Counted from the first letter of the stretch, positions 26,549 through 36,574 are shown. The stretch is DNA of 64,000 bases from Brevipalpus yothersi (GCA_003956705.1 QZCP01000843.1:124001-188000), one strand, 5' to 3'. The notes: generated from the sequence alone by a model not told the origin. Made by a program: numbers and translations.

Positions 26549-26609
<61 letters not shown>
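26549..26609. repeat. (GA)n microsatellite
   Basis: 61 nt uninterrupted GA repeat. With 26234-26290 it forms a long potential inverted pair. Confidence 0.95.
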
Positions 26610-26610
<1 letters not shown>

Positions 26611-27553
26611 AATACATGGAAGAAGGAGATGGAAGAGGTAAAAGTACATAATACTCGAAGAGTAGGGAATACACACAGTTGGAGATAGATCAATAAGAGC
26701 GATTTTTCAAGTTTAGCCTGAGGTGAGAGAGACCGAATTTCCAGATCCATCTGAGAATGCTCTCTCTCTCTACCAAGATCTCTCTTTCTTTCGTTCTTTC
26801 TTGGTGAAATTGTGAAATCGATCGAAAAATCCGATAGATAATTCTAGGAGACCATCAAAGTGAGGAATGAGTTTTTTCAAGTGGAAAAGTTTACTAGAGA
26901 TTCTCATTCTCATATTTTTACATGAGTGAGCCTTTGTTACCAGGTTCCGAGGAGGACTCTTCTCGAAAAAAAACTCGTTATAACTTTAACTATTGTAGAT
27001 TATCTGAAGTAGAGTCGATTGGAATAAAAGGTACAGCTTGAGGGTAAGATGAAGGCTTTTTCACCTGGAAGTTTTACAAAGAACATGAAAAAACTATGAT
27101 TCACATATCTCATATCTCATCTAGCTGCTTAAGATGTATACCTTGAAATCTTGGAAAGGAATCAGCACACAAGATTCCTATTCTCAAATAATAAGAGAGG
27201 ACTCGAGTAAAGATATGAGTAAAAAACTAGAGAGTTGACTCAGTGTAAAAGTTCCTGAAATGATTCTCGATCATTTTTTTCAAAAGATTCAGAATGATTA
27301 CCAAAAAATGAGCATATTTTTAAGCCTCCAAATAATGAATTAAAATTAAGATCACCGAAATAAATGATCAAAGGTATGCGAGAATCCTAATTAACGGAAA
27401 AAGATAGGATTCTTTAATGCTGATGACCAGATAAGACATGAGATCAGAACATTAGGAAAATATGTGACTTGGTTGATTTCGGATCAGAATCAATGAAAAA
27501 TGTGACACTTGAAGAATTTGGCAGTGGACGAATATAATGTTCCAAATCAATGC

Positions 27554-28648
27554 TCAACGATACATCTGGAGAATACAACTGTTGAGTGTCTCCATAAATC
27601 TGAGCCATACTGTCCATAGATCGGGTGTTTTGACGAATAGATCCATTTTTTTCGGTGATTCCATATAAATTTTGAGAACAATTTCTACATCAGATTTTTG
27701 TAAGCGTGCTGCCTTGAATGGTTCAATGATCCTGTCTACAATGTCCACAAAAAGATCGCGCATCTCTTTATTCTGATTGAGACGAAAAGCAATGTTCAAT
27801 ATAGCTCGAGATGTGTTCTTGAAAAGCGAATCAATATCAACAATAAGCTTATTGAGGCCTTTTCCGGTGATGAATTTAAGAAAATGAGCTTTATGTTCAT
27901 CCAAATATTCTTTGTCCAGCAATACTTTCAATTCGCGAAGATCTTGCAAAAATTCTCGATCAATGTCCATTGGTGATTCTTCATATCGACAATCAGGATT
28001 TTTACAGCTCCAATAGGCTATCATCAGACAAGCACAGTGGTGAAAATCGGTAAATTTTAAATAAGAAATCTTTCTCTTATTGGTCTCGAATCGATTGTTG
28101 GCAATATACACCACAGTTGCATATCGTTTGGCGAGTCTTTGGGATAAACGAAAATTATTTTGTATATTGGACACTAAATTGCCAGTCAATTCTTCGACAG
28201 TTTTGTAAACTCTTTTCACATTATCAAATTGACGTCGACAACTTTTCAAACTAACACCTGTCTTATCACTAACATCTTTGAGTTCAGTTCGATTTCGTGA
28301 AGACAATTTTTTACCCAAAATTTCTCTAATAACATTATCATCAAATTCATAATACTTTTCCACCAACAATCGGCGAGTTTTCTCACTCAACTGGAATGTC
28401 CATCCTTGACCAATCATGGTTGGACTTTGCAATATTTTCTCCATCAATGTGAACAGCCTGTACTGATCCAAAACATCACTTGTAATCAAATCATCATGAA
28501 TATTGCCCAACACATCAGATTCTTTTTCCTTAACCAATCGAGCTGTTTCTTGTGCCGTAAAACCATCAAGCCAACATGTGTATATATGTTCATCGATTAT
28601 GGTATTGCATCCAATGAAAACATCCACCTCAGTATACTGTAGACCCAT
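27554..28648 (-). CDS. FIBP: FIBP, acidic FGF intracellular-binding protein homologue
   Basis: Single-exon gene of 364 residues, the same size class as vertebrate FIBP. FIBP binds internalised FGF1 in vertebrates; its role in arthropods is not established. Conserved blocks run in the family's order: VDVFIGCNT near the start, CWLDGF, DQYRLF, EKYYEFDD, REILGKKLS, TGVSLKSCRRQFDN (the most diagnostic), NNRFETNKRK, DREFLQDLRELKVL, MRDLFVDIVD, and a C-terminal W-x6-N-x-CILQMYR ending. There is no signal peptide or membrane segment. The start is the first ATG, four residues before VDVF, as in other family members. It diverges from the INTS15-like gene across a 317 bp spacer, so the two may share a promoter region. 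Confidence 0.92.
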   Translation of the reverse strand: MGLQYTEVDVFIGCNTIIDEHIYTCWLDGFTAQETARLVKEKESDVLGNIHDDLITSDVLDQYRLFTLMEKILQSPTMIGQGWTFQLSEKTRRLLVEKYYEFDDNVIREILGKKLSSRNRTELKDVSDKTGVSLKSCRRQFDNVKRVYKTVEELTGNLVSNIQNNFRLSQRLAKRYATVVYIANNRFETNKRKISYLKFTDFHHCACLMIAYWSCKNPDCRYEESPMDIDREFLQDLRELKVLLDKEYLDEHKAHFLKFITGKGLNKLIVDIDSLFKNTSRAILNIAFRLNQNKEMRDLFVDIVDRIIEPFKAARLQKSDVEIVLKIYMESPKKMDLFVKTPDLWTVWLRFMETLNSCILQMYR

Positions 28649-28965
28649 ACTGAACGTGATTCAGTGAACAATCAAAAGCAGCAATCAGCAATCAAATATA
28701 CATACACTTGCACAAATTAAACAATATCAATCGACTAAAACATTTACCGTTATTAAATCCAAAAACAAATGAAAATTCCTTCACTTGCTTAGAGGGCAGC
28801 AAGTGTTGGTTTGTTTTGATTGATCTTATCTTCGAGAGCGGTTCTTTAAATTGTTGTCATTATTGAGGTGATTTAATTCATTTTAGTTCTTATTATTTGG
28901 ACAAGTTTTGACAGTTGTTAGTTGATTGTTTGCCGTATTGGACATTCAGTGGGAAGAGTAGTGTA
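28649..28965. promoter_or_regulatory. probable bidirectional promoter of FIBP and INTS15-like
   Basis: The 317 bp between the divergent start codons of two single-exon genes. It must contain both 5' UTRs and both transcription starts unless there are distant untranslated exons. I see no defined core element. The promoter role is inferred from the layout alone. Confidence 0.5.
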
Positions 28966-29847
28966 ATGAAAATGGACAATCAAGGCTCGGTACAAGTGCA
29001 AAATGTGATTGGTTGGATAATACAAAATCATTTGGCAAACGATGAATCAAGTGGTAAGAGTAAAGAATTGATGATGAATTTGGTTGTACAAACGGAAGAT
29101 GTTAAATTTTCAATACAAAGATTACATCTTTTGTATGGTATCTGTGAAGCGCTGGAAAATGAGAATGAAAAAGTGGCCAAAGATTTTTTTGTACACCTTT
29201 TTCCGTTACCGTTGCGAAAAAATTCTGCATCATTCATTAATCAATTGGTTTCGCTGGCAATTTGTTTGAACACAAAGCAAGTGTTGACGGCGACAGCGAT
29301 GTACATTGAAAAGGAACAAGTTAAACTGTCCGATGAAGATCTTAAACGATTATCACCCGATTTGGCTAAGTGTAGCCCGGTATTTGCCGCAATTCTGATT
29401 GACAGGATTAGCTCTCATTTTTATACTGCATCAATTAAATCCAATAGTTTGTCATCTACCGATCTTCTTACACAATGGTTGGTTAGTTTGAATGATTGTA
29501 ATGAGAGTGAAAAGATCACATTCAATGGCCAGTCATTGATTCGATATTCACTTATTGGACAAGGCAGTAGGAACTCCGATCTACACTACAACATATTGAA
29601 TGCTATCCAAAAAAAGCGGATTCAACCTCTCTCAAATCAGTTTGTCATCGATATTGCCACTCAATTGTCCCAGAAAGGTGATGAACAGTTGTGTTCAAAG
29701 TATGCTCAAATATTAATTATGGCTGTCCAAAATGGTTTGTGTAATACTTTGGTATCTTCTAATCAGATGAAAAACAATTTGACCGCACTTTTCCCCAACA
29801 ATTTGTTAATCAAAGCTATTGGAGGCATGAAACCTTCCAAATCATAA
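28966..29847 (+). CDS. INTS15: INTS15-like Integrator complex subunit (C7orf26/DUF4507 family)
   Basis: Single-exon gene of 293 residues. The all-helical pattern resembles vertebrate INTS15. An N-terminal stretch, IQRLHLLYGICEALEN, precedes FFVHLFPLPLRK, then INQLVSLAICLNTKQVL and a TAMYIE segment. The C-terminal block has LHYNILNAIQ, LMAVQ-like helices (ILIMAVQNGLC) and a LFPNNLLIKAI ending, which matches the family's LPHNNLLQLVI. INTS15 belongs to Integrator, the nuclear complex that attenuates transcription and processes snRNA 3' ends. The protein is shorter than human INTS15 (about 449 residues), lacking part of the middle and the Pro-rich tail. The ATG at 28966 is used because the open frame upstream has no other ATG. 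A poly(A) signal AATAAA lies at 29907. Confidence 0.68.
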   Translation: MKMDNQGSVQVQNVIGWIIQNHLANDESSGKSKELMMNLVVQTEDVKFSIQRLHLLYGICEALENENEKVAKDFFVHLFPLPLRKNSASFINQLVSLAICLNTKQVLTATAMYIEKEQVKLSDEDLKRLSPDLAKCSPVFAAILIDRISSHFYTASIKSNSLSSTDLLTQWLVSLNDCNESEKITFNGQSLIRYSLIGQGSRNSDLHYNILNAIQKKRIQPLSNQFVIDIATQLSQKGDEQLCSKYAQILIMAVQNGLCNTLVSSNQMKNNLTALFPNNLLIKAIGGMKPSKS

Positions 29848-29906
29848 TCATTTTGTACAGTTTTTTCTCAATATTTTGTAATGATCTCAAAACACCTAAA
29901 GAAGGG

Positions 29907-29912
29907 AATAAA
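29907..29912 (+). other. poly(A) signal of INTS15-like gene
   Basis: AATAAA 60 nt after the stop codon, in gene sense. Functional use is inferred. Confidence 0.6.
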
Positions 29913-30327
29913 TTAATTGAGGTTTATAGCATCAGTTATTAACCCAGCTTGGGATAAACCTTGTATCGATTTAATTTCTGATGGCAGTTTTCTATGTGGA
30001 ACTTTATCGAAATGAGGCCAGTATTCCTCTAGGAACAAGATTGTTCAACATTCTAGCCAGAGAGTACTCACAGTTTTACTCTTTTATTTTTGATTTTATT
30101 CCTCATTTTTTCTTCAAGAAAAGTTCAAACTCCCAATGCTGACTGAGAACTTTACAATTCTATCTTCTAATTGATGCAAGATTGCTGTAAGGATTGTAGC
30201 GATAACATTTCTGCTCCATCAATAATCGCCAAATTTCCGTGAGAATATTTCATCATTCAACTCATGCTTGTTGAACAAGTATGAACACAACAAGCAACTT
30301 TAAATCATTAGAACTCTTGATTATAAT

Positions 30328-30333
30328 TTTATT
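30328..30333 (-). other. candidate poly(A) signal of the TMEM17-like gene
   Basis: AATAAA on the minus strand, about 18 nt beyond the stop codon. The position would give a very short 3' UTR. Confidence 0.45.
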
Positions 30334-30350
30334 TCATTATATTTTTGGTT

Positions 30351-31548
30351 TCACTCTGTCTTACTCTGCTTGATAAATATTCCTACCGTCCACTTTACAA
30401 CAAATATAGAGGTGACCATTTCGACAACAAGGAAAATCATCATGATTGGCCATGCAACGATCAATGGTGACTGGAGTATTAGGGGATTTTTTATCATCAG
30501 CAATTGGACAGGAAATTGGATGCATGATGTCAATAATAGAAAGCATAGGATCCATGGAATCTGCAATTCAAATGAACGAAAGTTTTTGATCAGTGTAACT
30601 TGAATTTTTCTCGAAATTTTGACACTAAGTTTGCTAGGCATGAATTATCGTGTCCTGAAATTCCAAAAACTTCTCATTCCTTCTCTAAAGTAATAAGATT
30701 TTGAAAAAAAAGTTTCAACAGTGATGGGACAAGCACAATGAGAGAAACTCCAAATATTGGTTAATTGAACTTGCTATTTTGCGATTAATAAAGGCCTAGA
30801 GAGAATTTTTTCAATCCAATTTGTCTACTCAACAGAGTAAATCATTCAAGCTCTAGTATGCTAAAGTTTTGGATGGAAGATAAAATGAGGAGCTCACCGT
30901 ATGAGAATAATTGCCCAGATTTCCAAGAAGAAGACGTGGTATCTCTGTAATAGTCGATATAACAAGTCCCGTGATTGACATGAAGTCTTCCAATTCATTC
31001 AGTTGCTCTCGCTTTGGACAGAAAATTTAACTGTCATCAAGTGAAATTCAAGTATAGTCAGACGCATGTGGTCCCCACTTACCTGAGAATAGTAAAGTGA
31101 AACAATGACGGAGTAATAGATAGGTGAGAAGAGAATATTGAAATGAATGGCCATCTGTAGCACCAAGCAACTAGTAGGTATGGATGAGGCTAGAAAAGAG
31201 ATTCGAAAATTCGACATGAGTGGAGAGTATTAGTTTCTGAAATATAAATCGAACCGCTCACCTGTTATCTTGGACCTCGGATCTATCCGCGTTCTTACAG
31301 GCCTAGTTTTCTCAGAAGGTTCTTTCATCCTATAATCTTGACAATTTCTAATCACACGATTCAAATCAGTGAGAGACAAGAGAGAACTCTATTCCTCTTA
31401 AACGCGTTCTCTTAGCATTTCTGTTGTGAACTTACGGACCTTCCGTTGTCATGGGACAGCCAATACCAGGAAATAAATAATCTCTCATCAAGAGCCGAAA
31501 ATTTGTGCCGATGTTAGGATCAAGAATGTGGAAAATCAATCGTAACAT
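30351..31548 (-). CDS. TMEM17: TMEM17-like ciliary transition-zone membrane protein, 5 exons
   Basis: Small tetraspan protein of the Transmemb_17 family. TMEM17 is an MKS-module component of the ciliary transition zone. Exons: 31548-31436, 31329-31262, 31189-31083, 31011-30898, 30560-30351; all GT-AG and in phase, 203 residues (human TMEM17 has 198). TM1 starts in exon 3 with LVLQMAIHFNILFSPIYY, matching the family's LALQMSLYFN pattern. Exon 4 encodes TM2 and the conserved EIPRLLLGNLGN motif (family: E-x-IRLYLGYVGN). Exon 5 carries TM3 and TM4, with WILCFLLL and FLVVEMVTSIF. The first exon and half of the second form a polar N-terminus that I cannot match. An alternative start is the Met near the beginning of exon 2. 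Arthropods keep sensory cilia, so a role in sensory neurons is the natural inference. Confidence 0.78.
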
Positions 31549-32289
31549 CTCAGTGAGAGAGAGAAAAAGTTCTCATTATCGTTCAATATTTATAAAATAT
31601 TAATATCAATAATCAGTCGATGGCAGATCAACAAACTTTTTTCTCACACACAGAGAAAACCTCTCTTCATGGGGGTATAGATTCATTATAGTTTTTGAAA
31701 AAGTTTTCCTTCCAAAAATTATAGCTCCCTATCCTATTTTCGGCAAAAATGTTTTCCTACCCTATTGAATATCCAAAGACTTGATCTCAAATCTAATCTG
31801 ATTTAATCGTCAAGTCAGACTCGATTACCAATCGGAACTCAATCGACCAGAAAATCGAACTCAAATGTAACCCAAAAAAGTTAACATTGTTGCTAAAATC
31901 GAGATTCAAAAAGACGCGCTTCTTTGACATTAAGCTTTGTTGCGAAAATGTTTGCTTGATCATTGAGAAAGAGAGAGCAAAAAAGACTTGCATTCAACTT
32001 GATGTGATCAAGTCATTCAACTAGAAGCCTTTCTTGATTTGATTCTTTCCGAGTTAATTAACCTTGTTGTTGTTGATTAGCTTGCCTCTCTCTGGGTGTC
32101 TTTTGTTAATTGATCATATTCATAGTTTAAGGTGAGTTGAGCTGGTGGTGTTTTATCTCATCTTTAGGTTCTGATGAACTTGACGATCGATTGCTCAAGA
32201 TGTATGGTGAAAGATGAACTAATGTTTTTGTATGTTTTTTCCTTCTAACAATTACAATAATAGCCAAGGACAAATACAGCCTCCATACA
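31549..32289. other. intergenic, divergent TMEM17-like / RBX1
   Basis: AT-rich, with no coding exon seen. It holds the promoter region of the TMEM17-like gene on the left and the RBX1 5' UTR with a probable intron on the right. Confidence 0.5.
32132..32263 (+). other. probable 5' UTR intron of RBX1
   Basis: A good donor (AAG|GTGAGT) at 32132 and an acceptor (ATAATAG) ending at 32263 flank a 132 nt intron-like segment, 26 nt before the RBX1 ATG. Inferred from consensus only. Confidence 0.45.
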
Positions 32290-32649
32290 ATGGCAGACAT
32301 TGAAGACGATATGGACATTGAACGAAGTGAGGTTAACAATGAATTGCCTAGCAGCTCCACATCTTCATCTGCTAACAAGAAGCGTTTTGAGGTGAAAAAA
32401 TGGTCAGCCGTAGCTTTGTGGGCTTGGGATATTGTGGTCGATAATTGTGCTATCTGTCGTAATCACATTATGGACCTTTGTATTGAATGTCAAGCCAATG
32501 CCGCTTCCGCAACATCACAAGAATGTACAGTAGCTTGGGGTGTTTGTAATCATGCTTTCCATTTTCATTGTATATCCCGGTGGCTTAAAACGCGACAAGT
32601 TTGTCCCCTGGACAATCGAGAATGGGAATTCCAAAAATATGGTCACTGA
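32290..32649 (+). CDS. RBX1: RBX1/ROC1 RING-box protein of cullin-RING ubiquitin ligases
   Basis: 119 residues in one coding exon (human has 108). RBX1 binds the cullin C-terminus and recruits the charged E2 enzyme. After a variable acidic/Ser-rich N-terminus comes KKRFEVKKWSAVALWAWDI, the beta-strand that threads into the cullin. The RING-H2 zinc ligands follow intact: CAICRNHIMDLCIECQA, then the CTVAWGVCNHAFHFHCISRW segment, and CPLDNREWEFQKYGH at the end. The conserved C-terminal GH is present. The first ATG gives MADIEDDMD, close to the family N-terminus. It converges with RPS28, with about 0.5 kb between the two stop codons. Confidence 0.97.
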   Translation: MADIEDDMDIERSEVNNELPSSSTSSSANKKRFEVKKWSAVALWAWDIVVDNCAICRNHIMDLCIECQANAASATSQECTVAWGVCNHAFHFHCISRWLKTRQVCPLDNREWEFQKYGH

Positions 32650-33141
32650 TCCTTATGGTCAATTTGTTCTGTCAGTCTTTCTTTCATAAAGAAACATGCC
32701 CTCATCCTCTAATCGGTATATGTGCCGATCTTTGAGTGACAGGTTGAGTAAATACTGAAGAATATATCAATTTCTCAAACCGACGATCTCTTTATACATA
32801 CGAAAAATGGCGTTCTTATTGCCAATGTCAAGAAATTAAAAAATTCTTACTCCACATCATCAAGTGTGACTCTATTAGCTGACCATTGTTACATTTCGCC
32901 TAAATATTAACCTTACAGAACACTGTTCGATCCAAGAAACGACAAAGAAACTGCTACATACAAACTTGTCACAAGTTTCCATCTTAATCTAAGGAACTTG
33001 TGGATAGGAAGCTAATCGATGATGGATGAATGGAATCAAGACGGTATACTTAAGATTCATGTTAAAAATTAGTCCACAAGTTGTGTTCACATCACGTATT
33101 TATTGAGATGAAGGTGAAAATAACAGTATGGTGACAAATGT
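32650..33141. other. convergent 3' intergenic, RBX1 / RPS28
   Basis: No coding signal. It contains the 3' UTRs of the two convergent genes. A CATAAA variant lies about 37 nt after the RBX1 stop, and an AATAAA for RPS28 lies on the minus strand at 33099-33104. Confidence 0.5.
33099..33104 (-). other. poly(A) signal of RPS28
   Basis: AATAAA on the minus strand, 37 nt beyond the RPS28 stop codon. Confidence 0.6.
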
Positions 33142-33336
33142 TCACCTCAATCTTCTGGCTTCTCGTTCACTTTCAAGCAAAGTTAATATATCTCCTTCAC
33201 GGACAGGTCCTTTGACGTTTCTTATAATTGATCGATTGGATTCGTCTAGAAATTCCACACGAACTTGGGTACACTGTCCCTGAGATCCAGTTCTTCCAAG
33301 AACTTTGGTGACACGAGCAAGCTTTACTTTGTCCAT
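33142..33336 (-). CDS. RPS28: 40S ribosomal protein S28 (eS28)
   Basis: 64 residues in a single coding exon; a structural protein of the small ribosomal subunit head near the mRNA exit. The conserved core is intact: KLARVTKVLGRTGSQGQCTQ, VRVEF, SIIRNVKGPVREGDIL, TLLESEREARRLR. The N-terminus before KLARV is only MDKV, a few residues shorter than in vertebrates. The start is the only ATG. A GTAAGT donor upstream and a TTGATAG acceptor just before the ATG suggest a 5' UTR intron. Confidence 0.98.
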   Translation of the reverse strand: MDKVKLARVTKVLGRTGSQGQCTQVRVEFLDESNRSIIRNVKGPVREGDILTLLESEREARRLR

Positions 33337-33348
33337 ACTTTTGTTTAT

Positions 33349-33464
33349 CTATCAAATCATAAGAGAAAAGAAAATCAAATCAAAAATTTTAGTCATCACT
33401 ATTATCACCTTTCCGCAACATAGGATACCAAAACAACCCTTTTCGACAGCAAATTAATACTTAC
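33349..33464 (-). other. probable 5' UTR intron of RPS28
   Basis: On the minus strand, CTTAG|GTAAGTATT at 33464 and TTTGATAG ending at 33349 bound a 116 nt intron. The acceptor is 12 nt before the ATG. Inferred from consensus. Confidence 0.55.
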
Positions 33465-34103
33465 CTAAGAATGATTGACCAGTGATCAGTACACAAAATC
33501 AACTAATTAACAGAATTAATTAGCAATCAAGCAACAATCGAAAATTTCGGACAATAATCTGAATCAAAATTGAATCCACAGGAAATCATGTCTCTCACTT
33601 AGCGGAAGTCAACTTTTACTTGAGTTGCTTAGCGGCATAAAGTGGCGCGACTTTTGAAAATTAGCTTGAAGTTTGTTCCTCGAATTGAGAGAAAAAGTTT
33701 TGACAAGGTTTTTCGATTTTATATTATGAATTTTTCTGCCTTATCGAAAAGCGATTGAAATGTTGAATTCTATCATAGTAGAGTTGAATTTTTATTGAAA
33801 GAAGTAATCAGGACCATGGTATGGCTGGGACATTGTTTTTTCCTAAATACGACGAACTGTACAAACAGACAATAATAATAATCTTGAATAAATTTTTAAT
33901 TGTTAGGGTGTTCAAAATGAAGAGAAAATTGAACAATCAAAGTTGCTTACAGTTGAACAATGTTGACTATGGTGACAAATGAATGGAAAATATTTCCATA
34001 GTGATTAGTGCTAAGCATTGTGAGATTTTTCGATCTTATTTAATTAATAACTCACGTATTTTACTGATCAAAGTCTCAATTTTCTCAATTGAGCGGAGAA
34101 AGA
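33465..34103. other. divergent promoter region, RPS28 / acidic tail-anchored protein
   Basis: No coding signal. It contains the 5' ends of RPS28 (minus) and of the acidic protein gene (plus). No core element was identified. Confidence 0.5.
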
Positions 34104-35687
34104 ATGTCAGCTAGCGATGTAGCCAAGAAAGAATCTCAAACGGAGCCCAAGACAGAAGCTGAGAAAGGAGATGAGATGAAGTCCAAAACAGATTCTGAGA
34201 CGGGCTCCAAGAAAGGATCCAAAAGATTGTATAAAAAAGGATCCAAGAATCGTCCTAAGAGGAAAGAATTTGAAGGGCGGCTGGTTGGTAGATCGAAAGA
34301 ATTTTCAAAAAGTTTTTTGGATAAATTGAAAAAGTGAGTTTAGTTCCGTGACTTGATTTTTTCCCCATGAGTTTTCTCTTGAATATCGTCTCCATATAAA
34401 TTTTCTACTCTTCCGTTTGATTTTATGAGAGGAGACAAAGAACTCCCTCCCGAAAAAATTCCGACTCCTAGCAAGAAATCATTCACAAAACTGCCTGGTA
34501 AAAGCGAATCATTTACCAAAGAATATGTTGCGAAACTAGAAGAGTAAGTTTAAATTTTAATATCCATTCGGGGGTACTTGTAATTAACTTTGAAAATCTA
34601 TTCCATCTTGTATACCTACCAGTAAGATAAAAGAAGAAGATGATGAGACTGGAGACGATACAGATACAGAAGATAAAGGTGAAAAATCTGAGGCTGATGG
34701 AGAACAAGCATCAGACAATGATGATGAAAAATCTGAGACAGAGGGAGACAAGAAAAACGAAGAAGACAATGGCAAAAAACCTAAAGGAAAAGGAAAAAAG
34801 GACAAGGGCAAAGATAAAAAATCTGAGGCTGATGAAGAGAAAAAAATAAAGTCTGAAACAGATGAGGAAGCAAAGCCTGATGAATCAGAGAAAACTGATG
34901 CAGATTCAGAAGAAAAAACCAAGGAAATCAAGGCAGATAAAGATGAAAAAACTGAAGGAAATGAAACTGGGTCCTCTGATGCTGATGAAGATAAAAAACC
35001 TGAGTCTGATAGTGGCAAAAAGCCAAGTGAAGAATCGAAGGACCAAAAGAGCGAAAAATCTGAAACTCAGGACGATACGAAGGACAAGTCTGATAAAGAC
35101 ATAAAATCTGAGGCTGGAAAAGTTGAAGAATCTGAGGACTTAGGGAAGATGATTGGGCCAACTGCAATTGAAGTATTCAGATCTGATGGCACGGATCAAA
35201 CCAAGCCTGATGAATCTGAGGCTGAAAAAGGGCAGGAGCCTGGCGAAGGTAACGAATCCAAGCCCGATGAAGACAAAAAATCTGAGGCCGATGAATCTGA
35301 CAAATCTGTGGACGAAAAATTTCCCACTCCCACAGCTAGTCAATTGAAAGAACTTATTCCTGAAGCTATTAATAAGATTGATATTGAAAAAGTACGTGAA
35401 GCAATACCATCTCCTTCACAAGTTGCGGTACTCGCAAGAGAAGCGAGGCAAAAAGCTGATGAAATGGGGTAAGTTTGATTCTCAAAGAAAAATAGGAATC
35501 ATTTATTGATGTCTTTTTTCCTTTCTTTTTGCTCTTTCTTTCAAAACATTCAAGCTTCGAACCGGTAATAAAATGTATTGAAAGTAATCTACCTCCGACG
35601 CTTAAAGATTTGGCCCCAATTCTCGCGATCGCTATTGGCCTCATGTTTCTTTATTTCGCTTTGAGCCTGATTTTTGGCAGAGTTTGA
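34104..35687 (+). CDS. acidic/Lys-rich protein with a single C-terminal membrane segment, function unknown
   Basis: I do not recognise an orthologue. Exons: 34104-34333, 34430-34543, 34623-35468, 35555-35687; phases close perfectly, giving 440 residues. Exon 1 is Lys/Ser/Glu-rich. A short motif recurs in exons 1-2: SKEFSKSFLDKLKK and SESFTKEYVAKLEE. Exon 3 is a 282-codon charged block dominated by Asp/Glu/Lys with repeated KSEAD- and DEKKSE-like units. It then turns into ordinary sequence (FPTPTASQLKELIPEAINKI, VREAIPSP). Exon 4 ends in a hydrophobic helix (LAPILAIAIGLMFLYFALSL) with only a few residues after it, so a tail-anchored membrane protein is likely. There is no signal peptide. AATAAA follows at 35891. 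The minus-strand open frame across exon 3 is a shadow of the repeat. Confidence 0.75.
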
Positions 35688-36574
35688 TTTGATTTGACTG
35701 CTAGATTATGCATTGTTAATTGTTGAATATTCATTGAAAATTTTTATCCCAAAGCCATGGAAGGATCCAAACTTTGTTTCCATAACTTATTAGATCGAAT
35801 CAACGAAATGAGCTGAGGGAAAAAATATTCATCAGATTCATAGTCCTCATTTCAAATATTCTTCCATTGTCAGATCATCTTCATGAAAAAAATAAAAAAT
35901 TGATATTTGAATCAATTGTGTTTGTCGAAATATTACAACAGGACTATGTGATTCATATCTTGCTCGGTGAACAGGTGAGGAGGACAATAAAGCAGTCAGA
36001 ATGAGTTTCGCTCACTCTTTGAGGGAAAAACAATGAAAAACAACTTTGAAAGTAAATATTCAAGAGTGTTAATTTTTAATGGTCTCTAGAATTGTGACTC
36101 ATGTTTGATCGATGAAGAAATGCGGTAAGAGAGCGAATTTGGCGTTATTGAGCCATCAAATAGCAATGATTGTAAATTGATACCGAAAAGCATGTGGATG
36201 CCATGACTTCCAGACGATATGAAAGCATCCACAATAAATGATACAGTCCGAGGTTCTGTTATTTTTCGAACCTCATCTAGTCAATCGATATCTTGATCGA
36301 AATATTCCAACATTATCAACTTTTTTCGTATCACAGATACACCTGATAGGCTTTGGTAGGCGTTTCTTTATAGCAGTATTTACAAATTGTCGAGAAAATT
36401 AGATCTTCACCAAAAAAGTGGTCAGCATATTAAGTGCACTAGAGAATCAAAAATCGATTTCAACTGGTCAGAACATTTGCCAGTTTGATCCAAAAAAGTA
36501 CCAACCCTCTCATTTGATAGAAAAATCTCTATTTATCGTCATTATTTCGATCCTCATTCGATGGCAATAGTCAA
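35688..36574. other. convergent 3' intergenic, acidic protein / zinc transporter
   Basis: AT-rich with no coding signal on either strand. It includes the AATAAA at 35891-35896 for the plus-strand gene and presumably the 3' UTR of the zinc transporter. Confidence 0.5.
35891..35896 (+). other. poly(A) signal of the acidic tail-anchored protein gene
   Basis: AATAAA about 200 nt after the stop codon. Confidence 0.5.

Larger units (their letters stand above)
20206..27553. other. 7.3 kb intergenic stretch rich in microsatellites, no supported gene
   Basis: Between the acetylcholinesterase start and the FIBP stop. Open frames here either encode Ser/Leu or Arg/Glu dipeptide shadows of (TC)n/(GA)n, or are 60-100 codons with no domain or splice logic. 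It should include the acetylcholinesterase promoter and possibly upstream untranslated exons. No tRNA- or rRNA-like segment was recognised by eye. Confidence 0.5.

Noticed and set aside
26408..26750. Minus-strand frames with Leu-Ser runs
   Set aside because: Shadow of the (GA)n microsatellite at 26549-26609.
30361..30555. Cys-rich 64-codon frame that looks like a small secreted protein
   Set aside because: It is an alternative frame of the last TMEM17-like exon; the true frame is fixed by phase and by the family's TM3-TM4 sequence.
34584..35018. Minus-strand open frame rich in Ser/Phe/Pro opposite the acidic protein
   Set aside because: It is the reverse complement of the Lys/Glu/Asp codon repeats in exon 3; no splice context or independent conservation.
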